Part shown: positions 53,196 through 61,309 of the stretch, in pieces
Layout of the letters: each line of letters opens with the position of its first letter
Position numbering within the stretch: position 1 is the stretch's first letter
Source of the DNA: CAYNRA01 sp046296415
GTDB lineage: Bacteria > Bacteroidota > Bacteroidia > Cytophagales > Spirosomataceae
Reading direction: 5' to 3'
Length of the DNA stretch: 64,000 nucleotides
Assembly: GCA_046296415.1 (NCBI GenBank)
Contig: JBKBLN010000002.1
Coordinates: 1,054,001-1,118,000 of the forward strand
Position numbers and translations under genes: made by a program
Notes under the pieces: generated by a model
Database searches by the model: none
What the model saw: only the letters and a program-made list of their open reading frames with translations
What the model was told of the DNA's origin: nothing

Positions 53196-53900
53196 ATGGA
53201 AAAGCGTACTTCATATCAATCTCTCTTCTGGGCATTATTGCTGATCACAGTCGGTGGTGCCTTTCTTTTGGTCAACTTTAATTTGCTGGATAAAAGCATC
53301 CCACTCAAGTTTCTGAGTTGGCGTTTGATACCCCTATTCATCGGCCTTAATGCCCTACTTCAGAAGAAATACACGCAAGGGGCCATTTTAGTGGGTATCG
53401 CCACCTTCTTTTACTTACCCGAGTTTATCGATCCTGTCATTTGGAAACAAATCTACAAACTATGGCCCTTGGGCATGATCATCGGGGGGATTGCGATTGC
53501 CTACCAGTTTTTTCAACCAAAATCACCGTCCAAACTCATGTCCGTTCAGAACTCAGAGCTCAATTTGTTACAGGAATCCATCATCATGGGTGGAAGCAAC
53601 AAGAAATTAACCTCGCCCGATTTCAAAGGGGGTTCGATATCCTGTATCTGGGGTGGTGCCGAAATCGACTTGAAGGAAGCAAAACTGGGTTCAGGCGCTG
53701 CTTTAGATGTATTCATCATTATGGGAGGTGCACAAATAACGGTGCCAAAAGATTGGACTGTGATTGTTGATGCCTTTCCTTTTATGGGAGGGGTAGAAGA
53801 TAAAATCACCAAATACCCAGAAGGAACCACCGATCCTTCCAAAGTAATTCGGATCACGGGTACCATCGTTATGGGAGGGTTAGAAATCAAACGATACTAA
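53196..53900 (+). CDS. LiaF-like membrane protein
   Basis: The 234-residue protein has four hydrophobic segments in its first half (LFWALLLITVGGAFLLV and others) and a C-terminal beta-helix-like part with repeated glycine motifs (IIMGGSNKKL, IWGGAEIDLKEAKL, IIMGGAQITVP, FMGGVEDK, IVMGGLEI). This is the LiaF/DUF2154 cell-envelope-stress form. It starts the operon with the LytS-type kinase (gap 4 nt) and LytTR regulator. The ATG at 53196 was chosen because the longer frame begins inside the promoter box. Confidence 0.85.
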   Translation: MEKRTSYQSLFWALLLITVGGAFLLVNFNLLDKSIPLKFLSWRLIPLFIGLNALLQKKYTQGAILVGIATFFYLPEFIDPVIWKQIYKLWPLGMIIGGIAIAYQFFQPKSPSKLMSVQNSELNLLQESIIMGGSNKKLTSPDFKGGSISCIWGGAEIDLKEAKLGSGAALDVFIIMGGAQITVPKDWTVIVDAFPFMGGVEDKITKYPEGTTDPSKVIRITGTIVMGGLEIKRY

Positions 53901-53904
53901 TCGC

Positions 53905-54924
53905 ATGATTCATCCTATCCTAACGTCTCGAAAAAGGCTCGCTTGGTTTGGTGCCTGTTGGCTTTTGCTAACAGGCATCGCCTGGTTCTCCATTTATCCG
54001 GATCTCCCACCCGATGCCCTAGTCCCTGTCTTAGCCCACTTAGCATTCCACCATTTTACTTTAGCTGTACTACTTATGGGAGCTTGGTTTGGGATTCGGT
54101 ACCTCAGGCCTGAGCGACAGTCCTGGACCCTATTGTTGCTCAATCACAGCCTCTATGCCCTCATTCTAACCGCCCTCTCTGTAACCCTCAGCGAATGGAT
54201 TGGCCCAAGCCTACCCATCGAACTGAGAGCCCTAAAAACCTTAATTTCCATTTTAGCTTATTGCACATTTGTCATGTATCTCAATGTCCAGGCCTATTAT
54301 GAGACCTCCATGGCGGTTCGAAAGAATGAAAAAGAACTGTTTGAGTCCTTAAAAGAGGCTGAGATGAAGGTGTTACGGACTCAAATGGATCCCCACTTTC
54401 TTTTCAATAGCCTCAATTCCATCTCTACCTTAACGCTCATCGATCCGGACAAGGCTCATGAAATGATTCTTAAGCTTTCCGATTTTCTTCGATTTAGCCT
54501 AGAAATTGGGAAAACACCGCAAGTGCCCCTATCCAAGGAGTGGGATATGTGTGAATCTTATCTCGCGATTGAGCAGATTCGATTCGGTGACCGGTTGCAG
54601 GTTGACTTTCAACGGGATCCCGACGTGCCTGACCTCCTCGTGCCTAGCTTATTGCTTCAAACCCTCGTTGAAAACGCCATTAAGCATGGGGTACAACAGA
54701 GTTTAGAGCCCCAACCCATCGTCTGCCGGATGGAACGCCTAGACCAGCACGTTCGAATCAAAATCAAAAACAGTCGAGACCCCGAGGCGATAGCTCCCAA
54801 GGGCAGCCAAACCGGATTACAAAATATCCGGACCCGATTACAAAAATTATACGAACAACCCGCTTGGATTGACCAAGATTCTGACTCCCATTCTTTCACG
54901 ATTCAATTGTACTTACCGATATGA
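53905..54924 (+). CDS. LytS-type sensor histidine kinase
   Basis: The 339-residue protein has four membrane helices (about 12-130), a coiled linker and the His_kinase (PF06580) motif QMDPHFLFNSLNSIS with His164. A HATPase_c domain follows (LVENAIKHG, GLQNIRTRLQ). It has no large periplasmic sensor, so it may sense the envelope through its membrane part or through the LiaF-like partner. It overlaps the regulator by 4 nt (ATGA). Confidence 0.93.
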   Translation: MIHPILTSRKRLAWFGACWLLLTGIAWFSIYPDLPPDALVPVLAHLAFHHFTLAVLLMGAWFGIRYLRPERQSWTLLLLNHSLYALILTALSVTLSEWIGPSLPIELRALKTLISILAYCTFVMYLNVQAYYETSMAVRKNEKELFESLKEAEMKVLRTQMDPHFLFNSLNSISTLTLIDPDKAHEMILKLSDFLRFSLEIGKTPQVPLSKEWDMCESYLAIEQIRFGDRLQVDFQRDPDVPDLLVPSLLLQTLVENAIKHGVQQSLEPQPIVCRMERLDQHVRIKIKNSRDPEAIAPKGSQTGLQNIRTRLQKLYEQPAWIDQDSDSHSFTIQLYLPI

Positions 54925-55646
54925 CGATACTTCTCGTGGACGATGAGCCCTTAGCGCGCACACTTGTCAAAACCTTTCTGCAAGACTATCCATCCTGCCA
55001 AGTGGTCGGAGAAGCAGGCGACGGATTTCAGGCCGTCAAGATGATTCAGGAATTAAAACCCGACCTGGTGTTTCTCGATATTCAAATGCCCAGAATGACG
55101 GGGTTTGAAGTGTTGGACTTATTAATCGCCCCCCCAACCATTGTTTTTGCCACCGCATACGACCAATTTGCCATGGAGGCCTTCGACCGCAATGCCCTTG
55201 ACTATCTGCTAAAACCCTTTTCTCGGGAGCGTTTTCGAAAAACCATGGACAAAGTATTGGCCCAACCTCCAAAAGGACATGAAATTCGAGAGGCTTTGTG
55301 GAATCAACCCGTCAAGACAGTGGACCGCGTGGTGGTCAAACAAGGAAGTAAAATTGAGATCATTCCCCTGGAAAACCTCACCCACATCGAAGCCGATGGC
55401 GATTATGTTTGGCTGCATACAGCTCAGGGACAAAAATTCCTAAAACAAAAAACCATGAAGGCGCTCGAAGCCGAACTTCCAGCCACGTTTGTCCGGACAC
55501 ACCGGTCTTTCCTAGTCAATGCCGACTACATTCAAAAAGTGGATTTATATGAGAAGAACAGCTACCAAATGAAGCTAAAAACCGGGGCCACGCTGTCGGT
55601 TAGTCGACAAGGATATAAGGTATTGAGAGAGCAGCTGGGTTTTTGA
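54921..55646 (+). CDS. LytTR-family response regulator
   Basis: The 241-residue protein has a receiver domain (Asp7/Asp8, phosphoacceptor Asp53 in VFLDIQMP, Lys near LLKPFSRERF) and a LytTR DNA-binding domain (about 130-240: KQGSKIEIIPLENLTHIEAD, FVRTHRSFLVNADYI). It is partner of the LytS kinase upstream. LytTR proteins bind direct repeats, matching the TACCATTC pair upstream of this operon; the link is inferred. Confidence 0.94.
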   Translation: MTILLVDDEPLARTLVKTFLQDYPSCQVVGEAGDGFQAVKMIQELKPDLVFLDIQMPRMTGFEVLDLLIAPPTIVFATAYDQFAMEAFDRNALDYLLKPFSRERFRKTMDKVLAQPPKGHEIREALWNQPVKTVDRVVVKQGSKIEIIPLENLTHIEADGDYVWLHTAQGQKFLKQKTMKALEAELPATFVRTHRSFLVNADYIQKVDLYEKNSYQMKLKTGATLSVSRQGYKVLREQLGF

Positions 55647-55677
55647 TCTCAAGTGGCTAAATAACGGGGCTTACAGA

Positions 55678-57030
55678 CTAATCAACCCGGGAACTAATCT
55701 TCTCCGCCTCCCGAAGGCCACTCAGGTAGGCTCCGTGGACAGTGGAGAAGTAATCTTTTTCGGTGTGCTCCCCTGCAAAAAAGAGTTGATCGTTGATGGA
55801 TTCGGCTAACTGGTCAAAATGATGCATTTCGGTCGACACAGTTGGATATGAATACGAACCATATGCATTTTCATTGGACTGCCATCGGGTCCTTTGGAGA
55901 TTCAAGGGAGCCGGAATGGAGTTCCCGTACATATCCTTTACATGCCGCATGATTTCCTCCGTCACTTCCTGGTCCGACAACTTTTCGGTCCTCCGAGCTT
56001 CCTCGGCATAGGCAAAGGTCATGAGTGCATGGGCATTGGGATGAAACGTATTGACATTTAAGAAATAATTGAACTTGTCCCGGATGGCCGGTGTGTAAGA
56101 AATGTATTGGACATTCTCCCAAAACGTTGTGGGAAAAGTTAGTAAGAATTTATTGACACAATTCATTCCCACTTTATTAATTGCCTCCAGTTTAGCAGAA
56201 GGCAAGGAGGGCGTAAATTGTATTTGACCTGATTTTAATACCCCCAACGGCACAGTTACTAAAACAAAGTCTGCCTCCGAAATCCCTTCCGAATGATGGA
56301 CCTGTACACGCGGTGTTGAAAAATCAATGTGCGTAACACGGTCATTGAGCCGAATCCGGATATCTTTTGCTAAATAGTGCGCCAGGGTGTCATACCCATT
56401 GACGGCTATTTTTTCTGGGCCAGAAAAAACCTTTCCCTCCTGGTACAAAAGAGAGGATAGTTGATCGAGGTCACCCAAGTCAAATGTTACATACGAAGAA
56501 AGAAAGAATCTCCAAAGCCGATCTTGGAATTGACTCGGATACAACCGAGAAAAGACCGTCTCAAAACTTTGGTTGGCATGGCCCTGGCGCATCATTCGAT
56601 CTAGAATTTGTTCAAATTTCGATTCTTCTTGATCGTATACCGCGGCCGACCGACGTATTCCTCCTAGGTCGTACGATATTCGATGCTCGTCCAGTGTCTC
56701 AAACGTACGCATACCTGCTTGCTCCGCCAGTGTGGTGATCGGGTTTCGGTGGGTCCCATGAATCCAACTGGCCCCTTCATCGAAAGGAATAGGCCCACCC
56801 CGCCGGGTGCGCAACCTCCCGCCTACTTTTTCTTGGGATTCCAGAACCAACACATCAAAACCTTGGGTTTTCAATTGATTTGCTGCCGTTAATCCGGCAA
56901 TTCCAGCTCCAACGATGATCACTTTTTTACCATTCGAAGGCCTTGGTGAGGGTTGACGACATGAATGGGCCAACCAAGACGGTGCTAAAAAAAGGGGTAA
57001 GCAGGTCTGAACAAATTTCCGTCTTTTCAT
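55678..57030 (-). CDS. Flavin-containing amine oxidase, exported
   Basis: The 450-residue protein begins MKRRKFVQTCLPLFLA, a signal with a twin-arginine-like start, and may carry a lipid at Cys24 (AHSC). The FAD Rossmann motif VIIVGAGIAGLTAA (about 38-51), ESQEKVGGRLRTRRGG, DEGASWIHGTHRNP and the C-terminal FAD motif FFAGEHTEKDYFSTVHGAYLS place it with monoamine/polyamine oxidases. The substrate is unknown. The longer frame from 57099 has an unlikely N-terminus. It follows the Gre-like gene by 70 nt on the same strand. Confidence 0.87.
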   Translation of the reverse strand: MKRRKFVQTCLPLFLAPSWLAHSCRQPSPRPSNGKKVIIVGAGIAGLTAANQLKTQGFDVLVLESQEKVGGRLRTRRGGPIPFDEGASWIHGTHRNPITTLAEQAGMRTFETLDEHRISYDLGGIRRSAAVYDQEESKFEQILDRMMRQGHANQSFETVFSRLYPSQFQDRLWRFFLSSYVTFDLGDLDQLSSLLYQEGKVFSGPEKIAVNGYDTLAHYLAKDIRIRLNDRVTHIDFSTPRVQVHHSEGISEADFVLVTVPLGVLKSGQIQFTPSLPSAKLEAINKVGMNCVNKFLLTFPTTFWENVQYISYTPAIRDKFNYFLNVNTFHPNAHALMTFAYAEEARRTEKLSDQEVTEEIMRHVKDMYGNSIPAPLNLQRTRWQSNENAYGSYSYPTVSTEMHHFDQLAESINDQLFFAGEHTEKDYFSTVHGAYLSGLREAEKISSRVD

Positions 57031-57100
57031 AACAATCCAGAATTTCTCGAGATAACGTAGAATACTTAATTGAATCCCTGAAGAACCAAAAATCTCCACA

Positions 57101-57574
57101 CTAAAACAAACCCAACACCCTACCCTCCTTCCCTTGGAAAAGGAAAGGATCCCCTATCTTTTTGCCAAGCAAGGTTTTGCCCAGTGGTGAATGGGGGGAT
57201 AAGATGGTTACCATTTGGTCATGCACGAGGATTCGCCCGATGGAAATGCTGACCCAAAACCAGCCCAGGGAGGTTTCCATTAAACTACCCGGAACAGCGG
57301 CCGGTTCGATAGGCATTTGTTTGAACCGGTGGAGTTGTTGTTGGAGGTCATTCCATTGTGCCCACTGGCTGGCATACAGGTCGCGGTCATTTTGGGCCAT
57401 CGCTCGGCCTGTTTCGTATTTATCCCCCGCCGAACTTTTGGACTCTCCGTTTGCGGCCTCTTGCGCGGCTTGCATGGCTTTTTCTGCCGACGACCGTTTT
57501 TCTTCGATCCAGCGATAACTGGCTTCCCAAACCGCGTCACGGAATGGATTCGTTTCTAGGTTATTTTCCATCAA
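57101..57574 (-). CDS. Gre-like (GreA/GreB C-terminal domain) protein
   Basis: The 157-residue protein has a charged helical first half with SAGDKYETGRAM and a C-terminal half resembling the GreA/GreB C-terminal domain (ILSPHSPLGKTLLGKKIGDP, ending GRVLGLF). From memory such Bacteroidota proteins are often wrongly labelled 3-oxoacyl-ACP synthase; no ketosynthase motif is present. A role at RNA polymerase is possible but untested. It lies 4 nt past the exporter stop codon, so the two share a transcript. Confidence 0.75.
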   Translation of the reverse strand: MMENNLETNPFRDAVWEASYRWIEEKRSSAEKAMQAAQEAANGESKSSAGDKYETGRAMAQNDRDLYASQWAQWNDLQQQLHRFKQMPIEPAAVPGSLMETSLGWFWVSISIGRILVHDQMVTILSPHSPLGKTLLGKKIGDPFLFQGKEGRVLGLF

Positions 57575-57578
57575 AAAA

Positions 57579-59411
57579 TTAACGTTCTAACATTTGAAGA
57601 GATACCAATCGGGCATACAGTCCCTCCGAATCTTCGATCAGCGATGCATGCGTTCCACGCTGAACAATCCTTCCTTGGTCGAGCACCAAAATCATGTCGG
57701 CCTGCTGGATGGTCGAAAGTCGATGCGCAATCACCAACGACGTTCGTTCTTTCATCACCTCTTGAAGAGCCTCCTGCACCCCCTTTTCAGATTCGGTATC
57801 CAAAGCAGAGGTGGCTTCATCCAAAATCAAAATGGGGGGATTCAACAAGATCGCTCGGGCTATGGCCAGACGCTGGCGTTGGCCACCCGACAACCGGCCA
57901 CCCCGATCACCAATCACGGTATCATATCCGTGGGGTTGTTGTAAAATGAATTCGTGCGCTTGGGCAATTTTTGCGGCTCGCTCAATGGATTCTTGGGAAA
58001 CATCTTGACCAAAAGCAATATTAGCCCGAATGGTATCATTGAACAACAGCGATTCTTGGGTCACCAGCCCCATGTGCTTTCGTAAGGAGGCTTGAGAAAT
58101 GGACTTAATATCCAATCCATCCATTCGAATCACGCCGTGGCTGGGATCATAAAACCGTGCTAACAGATCAGCTAGGGTTGATTTCCCACCTCCCGAACCT
58201 CCCACCAAGGCCACCATTTGACCTTTTTGAATGTCGAAGTTGATATCCTGCAAAACAGGCAGATTCGGTTGGTATCCAAATGAAACCTCTTGAAAGGAGA
58301 TGCAATTTTGGAAATCGGTCAACTCAATGGCGTTGGGCGCATCTTGGACCTCGGGTTTTGTCTCGAGCAAATCGACAACCCGGTGGGCCGCTGCTACCCC
58401 CCGCTGAGCAGAGGAGATGGCTTGGGTAATTTCCTTGGCTGGCCGTACTACTTGAGAAAATATAGCAATAAAAGCAATAAATAGAGAGGCCGACAGGTCA
58501 CTTTCCGATTTTAGTATGAGGGTTCCCCCTAGATATAAAATACCCGCCACCATGGTAATGCCCACCGCCTCCGAGAACGGGTTGGCCAATAGATTTCGAC
58601 GAGAATATCGCTTCATAGCACCTTGGTAGGCTTTATTTTCGTCCTGAAATCGTACCTGAACATAAGGTTCTGCTACAAATCCCTTCACCACACGCATGGC
58701 ACCAAAGACTTCATCCATCACACTCAAGAGAGCGCTTAATCTAAATTGGCCCTCTCCAGCGTCCTGGCGAAGTCGCTTGAGGACGATTCCGAGGAATCCC
58801 CCGATGATGGGTATCACCAAGAGGGCGATCAACGTGAGCCGGGGGGAGATCCAAATCAAAGCCACCACATAACCCACCAGTAAAAATAATTCCTTGATAG
58901 CCGCAGACACGGTCGAGGAAATGGAGTTTTCTACTTCCTGAACGTCTGTGGTGACGCGTGAAATAATGTGACCTTTGCGCTCATTTGAAAAATAACCAAT
59001 GTGGAGGTGAACGACCCGGTCAAAAAGTAACTCCCGTAGGCGACCAATTAGCCGAATTTTAAACTTTTCCAGAGTCCATACACTTCCGTACCGAAAGCTA
59101 TTGGATAGAAATGCCGATAAAATAACAGCAAGACATACAAACTTCAATCCACCCAATTTCCCTTGATCAAGTACAAATTGGGCAAAGGTTCGCTGAAAGT
59201 GCCCGGATAAATCCCAAGTAGATGGTTGCTTTTGAACCAGTTCATGCAGCATGTCAGTCGACACATCCCCAAATAAAACATCCAACAGAGGTTTCAATAA
59301 AACCAAATTCAAGACGCCAAACAAAGAGGCCAATAAGGAGAAAACGACAAAAGGAAGCCAAAAGCCACTCAGTCCGCCTGTTAAACGCAAAATGCGCCAA
59401 TATATCTTCAT
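57579..59411 (-). CDS. MsbA-type ABC exporter (fused permease and ATPase)
   Basis: The 610-residue protein has six membrane helices (about 10-310) with the coupling region FSNERKGHIISRVTTDVQEV and a nucleotide-binding domain. The latter shows Walker A GGSGGGKST (about 402-410), LSGGQRQRLAIARA (about 506), Walker B ILILDEATSALD (about 527) and the His switch IAHRLST. It is a homodimeric exporter of lipid A-like lipids or drugs. The ATG at 59411 gives the usual N-terminus MKIYWRILRL; the 24-residue longer form overlaps the divergent promoter. Confidence 0.93.
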   Translation of the reverse strand: MKIYWRILRLTGGLSGFWLPFVVFSLLASLFGVLNLVLLKPLLDVLFGDVSTDMLHELVQKQPSTWDLSGHFQRTFAQFVLDQGKLGGLKFVCLAVILSAFLSNSFRYGSVWTLEKFKIRLIGRLRELLFDRVVHLHIGYFSNERKGHIISRVTTDVQEVENSISSTVSAAIKELFLLVGYVVALIWISPRLTLIALLVIPIIGGFLGIVLKRLRQDAGEGQFRLSALLSVMDEVFGAMRVVKGFVAEPYVQVRFQDENKAYQGAMKRYSRRNLLANPFSEAVGITMVAGILYLGGTLILKSESDLSASLFIAFIAIFSQVVRPAKEITQAISSAQRGVAAAHRVVDLLETKPEVQDAPNAIELTDFQNCISFQEVSFGYQPNLPVLQDINFDIQKGQMVALVGGSGGGKSTLADLLARFYDPSHGVIRMDGLDIKSISQASLRKHMGLVTQESLLFNDTIRANIAFGQDVSQESIERAAKIAQAHEFILQQPHGYDTVIGDRGGRLSGGQRQRLAIARAILLNPPILILDEATSALDTESEKGVQEALQEVMKERTSLVIAHRLSTIQQADMILVLDQGRIVQRGTHASLIEDSEGLYARLVSLQMLER

Positions 59412-59467
59412 ACAGTCATAACAAAATACAAAAGTCGAAAAGTTTATTCCGAGTACCAAACAATCCT

Positions 59468-59475
59468 TATTTTTG
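59468..59475 (+). promoter_or_regulatory. -7 box of the DUF1080-PA14 operon
   Basis: TATTTTTG, a full TAnnTTTG match. The predicted start is near 59481, about 23 nt before the ATG at 59504. It rules out the much longer frame starting at 59222, which overlaps the exporter gene. Confidence 0.45.
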
Positions 59476-59503
59476 TCATGCACTACAAAACCTATCTTTT
59501 TTC

Positions 59504-61306
59504 ATGCAAAAACCTATCATCAGGACCTTGCAATTGATGCTTTGTGGACTAGTCGCCACGGCTCAGACTAAAAACATCCCCTTGCAGGATTTGTCCTATT
59601 TTGAAAACAACTCAGGGAAAAACTGGCAAATCGTAGGACAAGCCACCTCCGACTACACCCAGCCCAATCAATTAACCACCCAACCGGGTACAGGCGTTTT
59701 AGCCAATATTCACCCCAGAAGCGGGAAATATGGCTTGGAGTATGAGCTCATTACGAAAGAGCAACATGGTGACCTAGACCTTTCGTTTGAATTCATGATG
59801 ACTCCCGGCTCCAATTCCGGGATTTACTTACAAGGCCGGTATGAGATTCAGTTGAATGACAGCTGGGGTGTTTCTACTCCCAAGTATTACGATTTAGGTG
59901 GAATTTATCAACGCTGGATTGAATCCTCCCAAACCGGATACGAGGGATATGCGCCACGGGTCAATGCAGCCAAAGCACCTGGATTATGGCAAAAAATGGA
60001 GATTTCGTTTCAAGCCCCACGCTTTGATGCCCAAGGGAAGAAAATAAGTCCCGCAAAAATCCTATTAATCAAGGTCAATGGACTCACCGTACACGAAAAC
60101 GTGACGCTGTCGGGCGTGACACGGGGCGCGCTGTCGGAAACGGAAGTAGCCAAGGGGCCATTGCGCATCCAAGGCGATCATGGCTCATTAGCGCTTCGTA
60201 ATTTCCAATGGACCTCCTATGATCAAACCGCCGGCCGATTGGATAATTTAGCCTACCGCGTATTCTACGGGAGCTATCCTCATGATGAAAATTTGGATAA
60301 ATTGAAACCCTCAGAAACAGGAAAGACGGATGCTATATCCTGGGAAGTCTCCAAGCAATCCAATGATTATGCCTTCGATATCCAAGGTGATTACTTCGCA
60401 CCTACAGCCGGAGAGTATACCTTTCAAATTCAAGCTGGAGGAAATGCCACCTTGCACATTGATGGGAAAGAAATCTTAGATAACAAGTGGACCGTTGGTG
60501 GAGAATCTCGTACGGCCAAAGTACAACTCACGGCCGGAAAGCATACCCTCCGGATCTTTAACAACAAACGCGATGGTTGGTTAAAACCGGCCCTCGGACT
60601 TTGGTCGGCAGGTCCTGGTTTTCGGTTGACACCCCACCATGCCTTGGCCTCGGTGTTGGCCTCAAAAGCAGCAGATCCGATCCTGATCACTGCCAATCAG
60701 CCGACTATCATGCGAAGTTTCATGGACTTACCCACCAAAGAACGCCTTGTTCATGCGGTGTCGGTCGGACATCCCAGCGGCTTGCATTACACCTATGACC
60801 TTGACAAAGGCAATGTCGTACAGGTATGGCGAGGTGAGTTTTTGGTTGCAACTCCCATGTGGAATGACCGTGGAGATGGTTCCTCTCAACCACTTGGAGC
60901 CCTCACTTTTCTTGGAACCGGACTTGCCTTGCATCCTGCAGAAGGATTTGCACGAGATACCACCGGAACGCGTTTCAAGCCCAAAGGCTATCAACTCGAC
61001 GACCAAGATCAACCTACCTTCCTCTACCAGATTTTCGGTAGAAACGTACAAGATGCGTGGCGTGTGAAAGATGGAAAAATGCTGGAGCGAAGTATCAAGG
61101 CCGATGGAATGGGGACCCTGCAAGTTCGACTAGCACAAGCGGAGCAAATCGAAATCATACGGCCCGGATTGTACTTTATCCCTTCCGGAGGCTACTTCAT
61201 CGAAGTTCCTACCGGGCAAACGCTTCGAATTGAAAATGTCGGGTCTCAGAAAGCCCTCCTCGCGTACCTTAACTCGTCGTCATTCACCTACAAATTACTT
61301 TTCTAA
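59504..61306 (+). CDS. Secreted DUF1080 (3-keto-disaccharide hydrolase type) plus PA14 protein
   Basis: The 600-residue protein has a signal peptide (about 1-20, ending ATAQ). A DUF1080/concanavalin-like domain (about 25-235) shows HGDLDLSFEFMMTPGSNSGI, YLQGRYEIQLNDSWG and RIQGDHGSLALRNFQW. A PA14 domain (about 245-380) shows GDYFAPTAGEYTFQIQAGGN and LHIDGKEILDN. A beta-rich tail follows (about 395-600). DUF1080 proteins include 3-keto-glycoside hydrolases; PA14 binds carbohydrate. It is three nt upstream of the propeller/cytochrome gene and must be co-transcribed with it, which suggests an extracytoplasmic sugar-oxidation or glycan-binding pair. Confidence 0.83.
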   Translation: MQKPIIRTLQLMLCGLVATAQTKNIPLQDLSYFENNSGKNWQIVGQATSDYTQPNQLTTQPGTGVLANIHPRSGKYGLEYELITKEQHGDLDLSFEFMMTPGSNSGIYLQGRYEIQLNDSWGVSTPKYYDLGGIYQRWIESSQTGYEGYAPRVNAAKAPGLWQKMEISFQAPRFDAQGKKISPAKILLIKVNGLTVHENVTLSGVTRGALSETEVAKGPLRIQGDHGSLALRNFQWTSYDQTAGRLDNLAYRVFYGSYPHDENLDKLKPSETGKTDAISWEVSKQSNDYAFDIQGDYFAPTAGEYTFQIQAGGNATLHIDGKEILDNKWTVGGESRTAKVQLTAGKHTLRIFNNKRDGWLKPALGLWSAGPGFRLTPHHALASVLASKAADPILITANQPTIMRSFMDLPTKERLVHAVSVGHPSGLHYTYDLDKGNVVQVWRGEFLVATPMWNDRGDGSSQPLGALTFLGTGLALHPAEGFARDTTGTRFKPKGYQLDDQDQPTFLYQIFGRNVQDAWRVKDGKMLERSIKADGMGTLQVRLAQAEQIEIIRPGLYFIPSGGYFIEVPTGQTLRIENVGSQKALLAYLNSSSFTYKLLF

Positions 61307-61309
61307 CCC

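Noticed and set aside
59222..59503. Long N-terminal extension of the DUF1080-PA14 frame
   Set aside because: It overlaps the 5' part of the exporter gene on the other strand, has no signal peptide, and a promoter box lies at 59468-59475 inside it.
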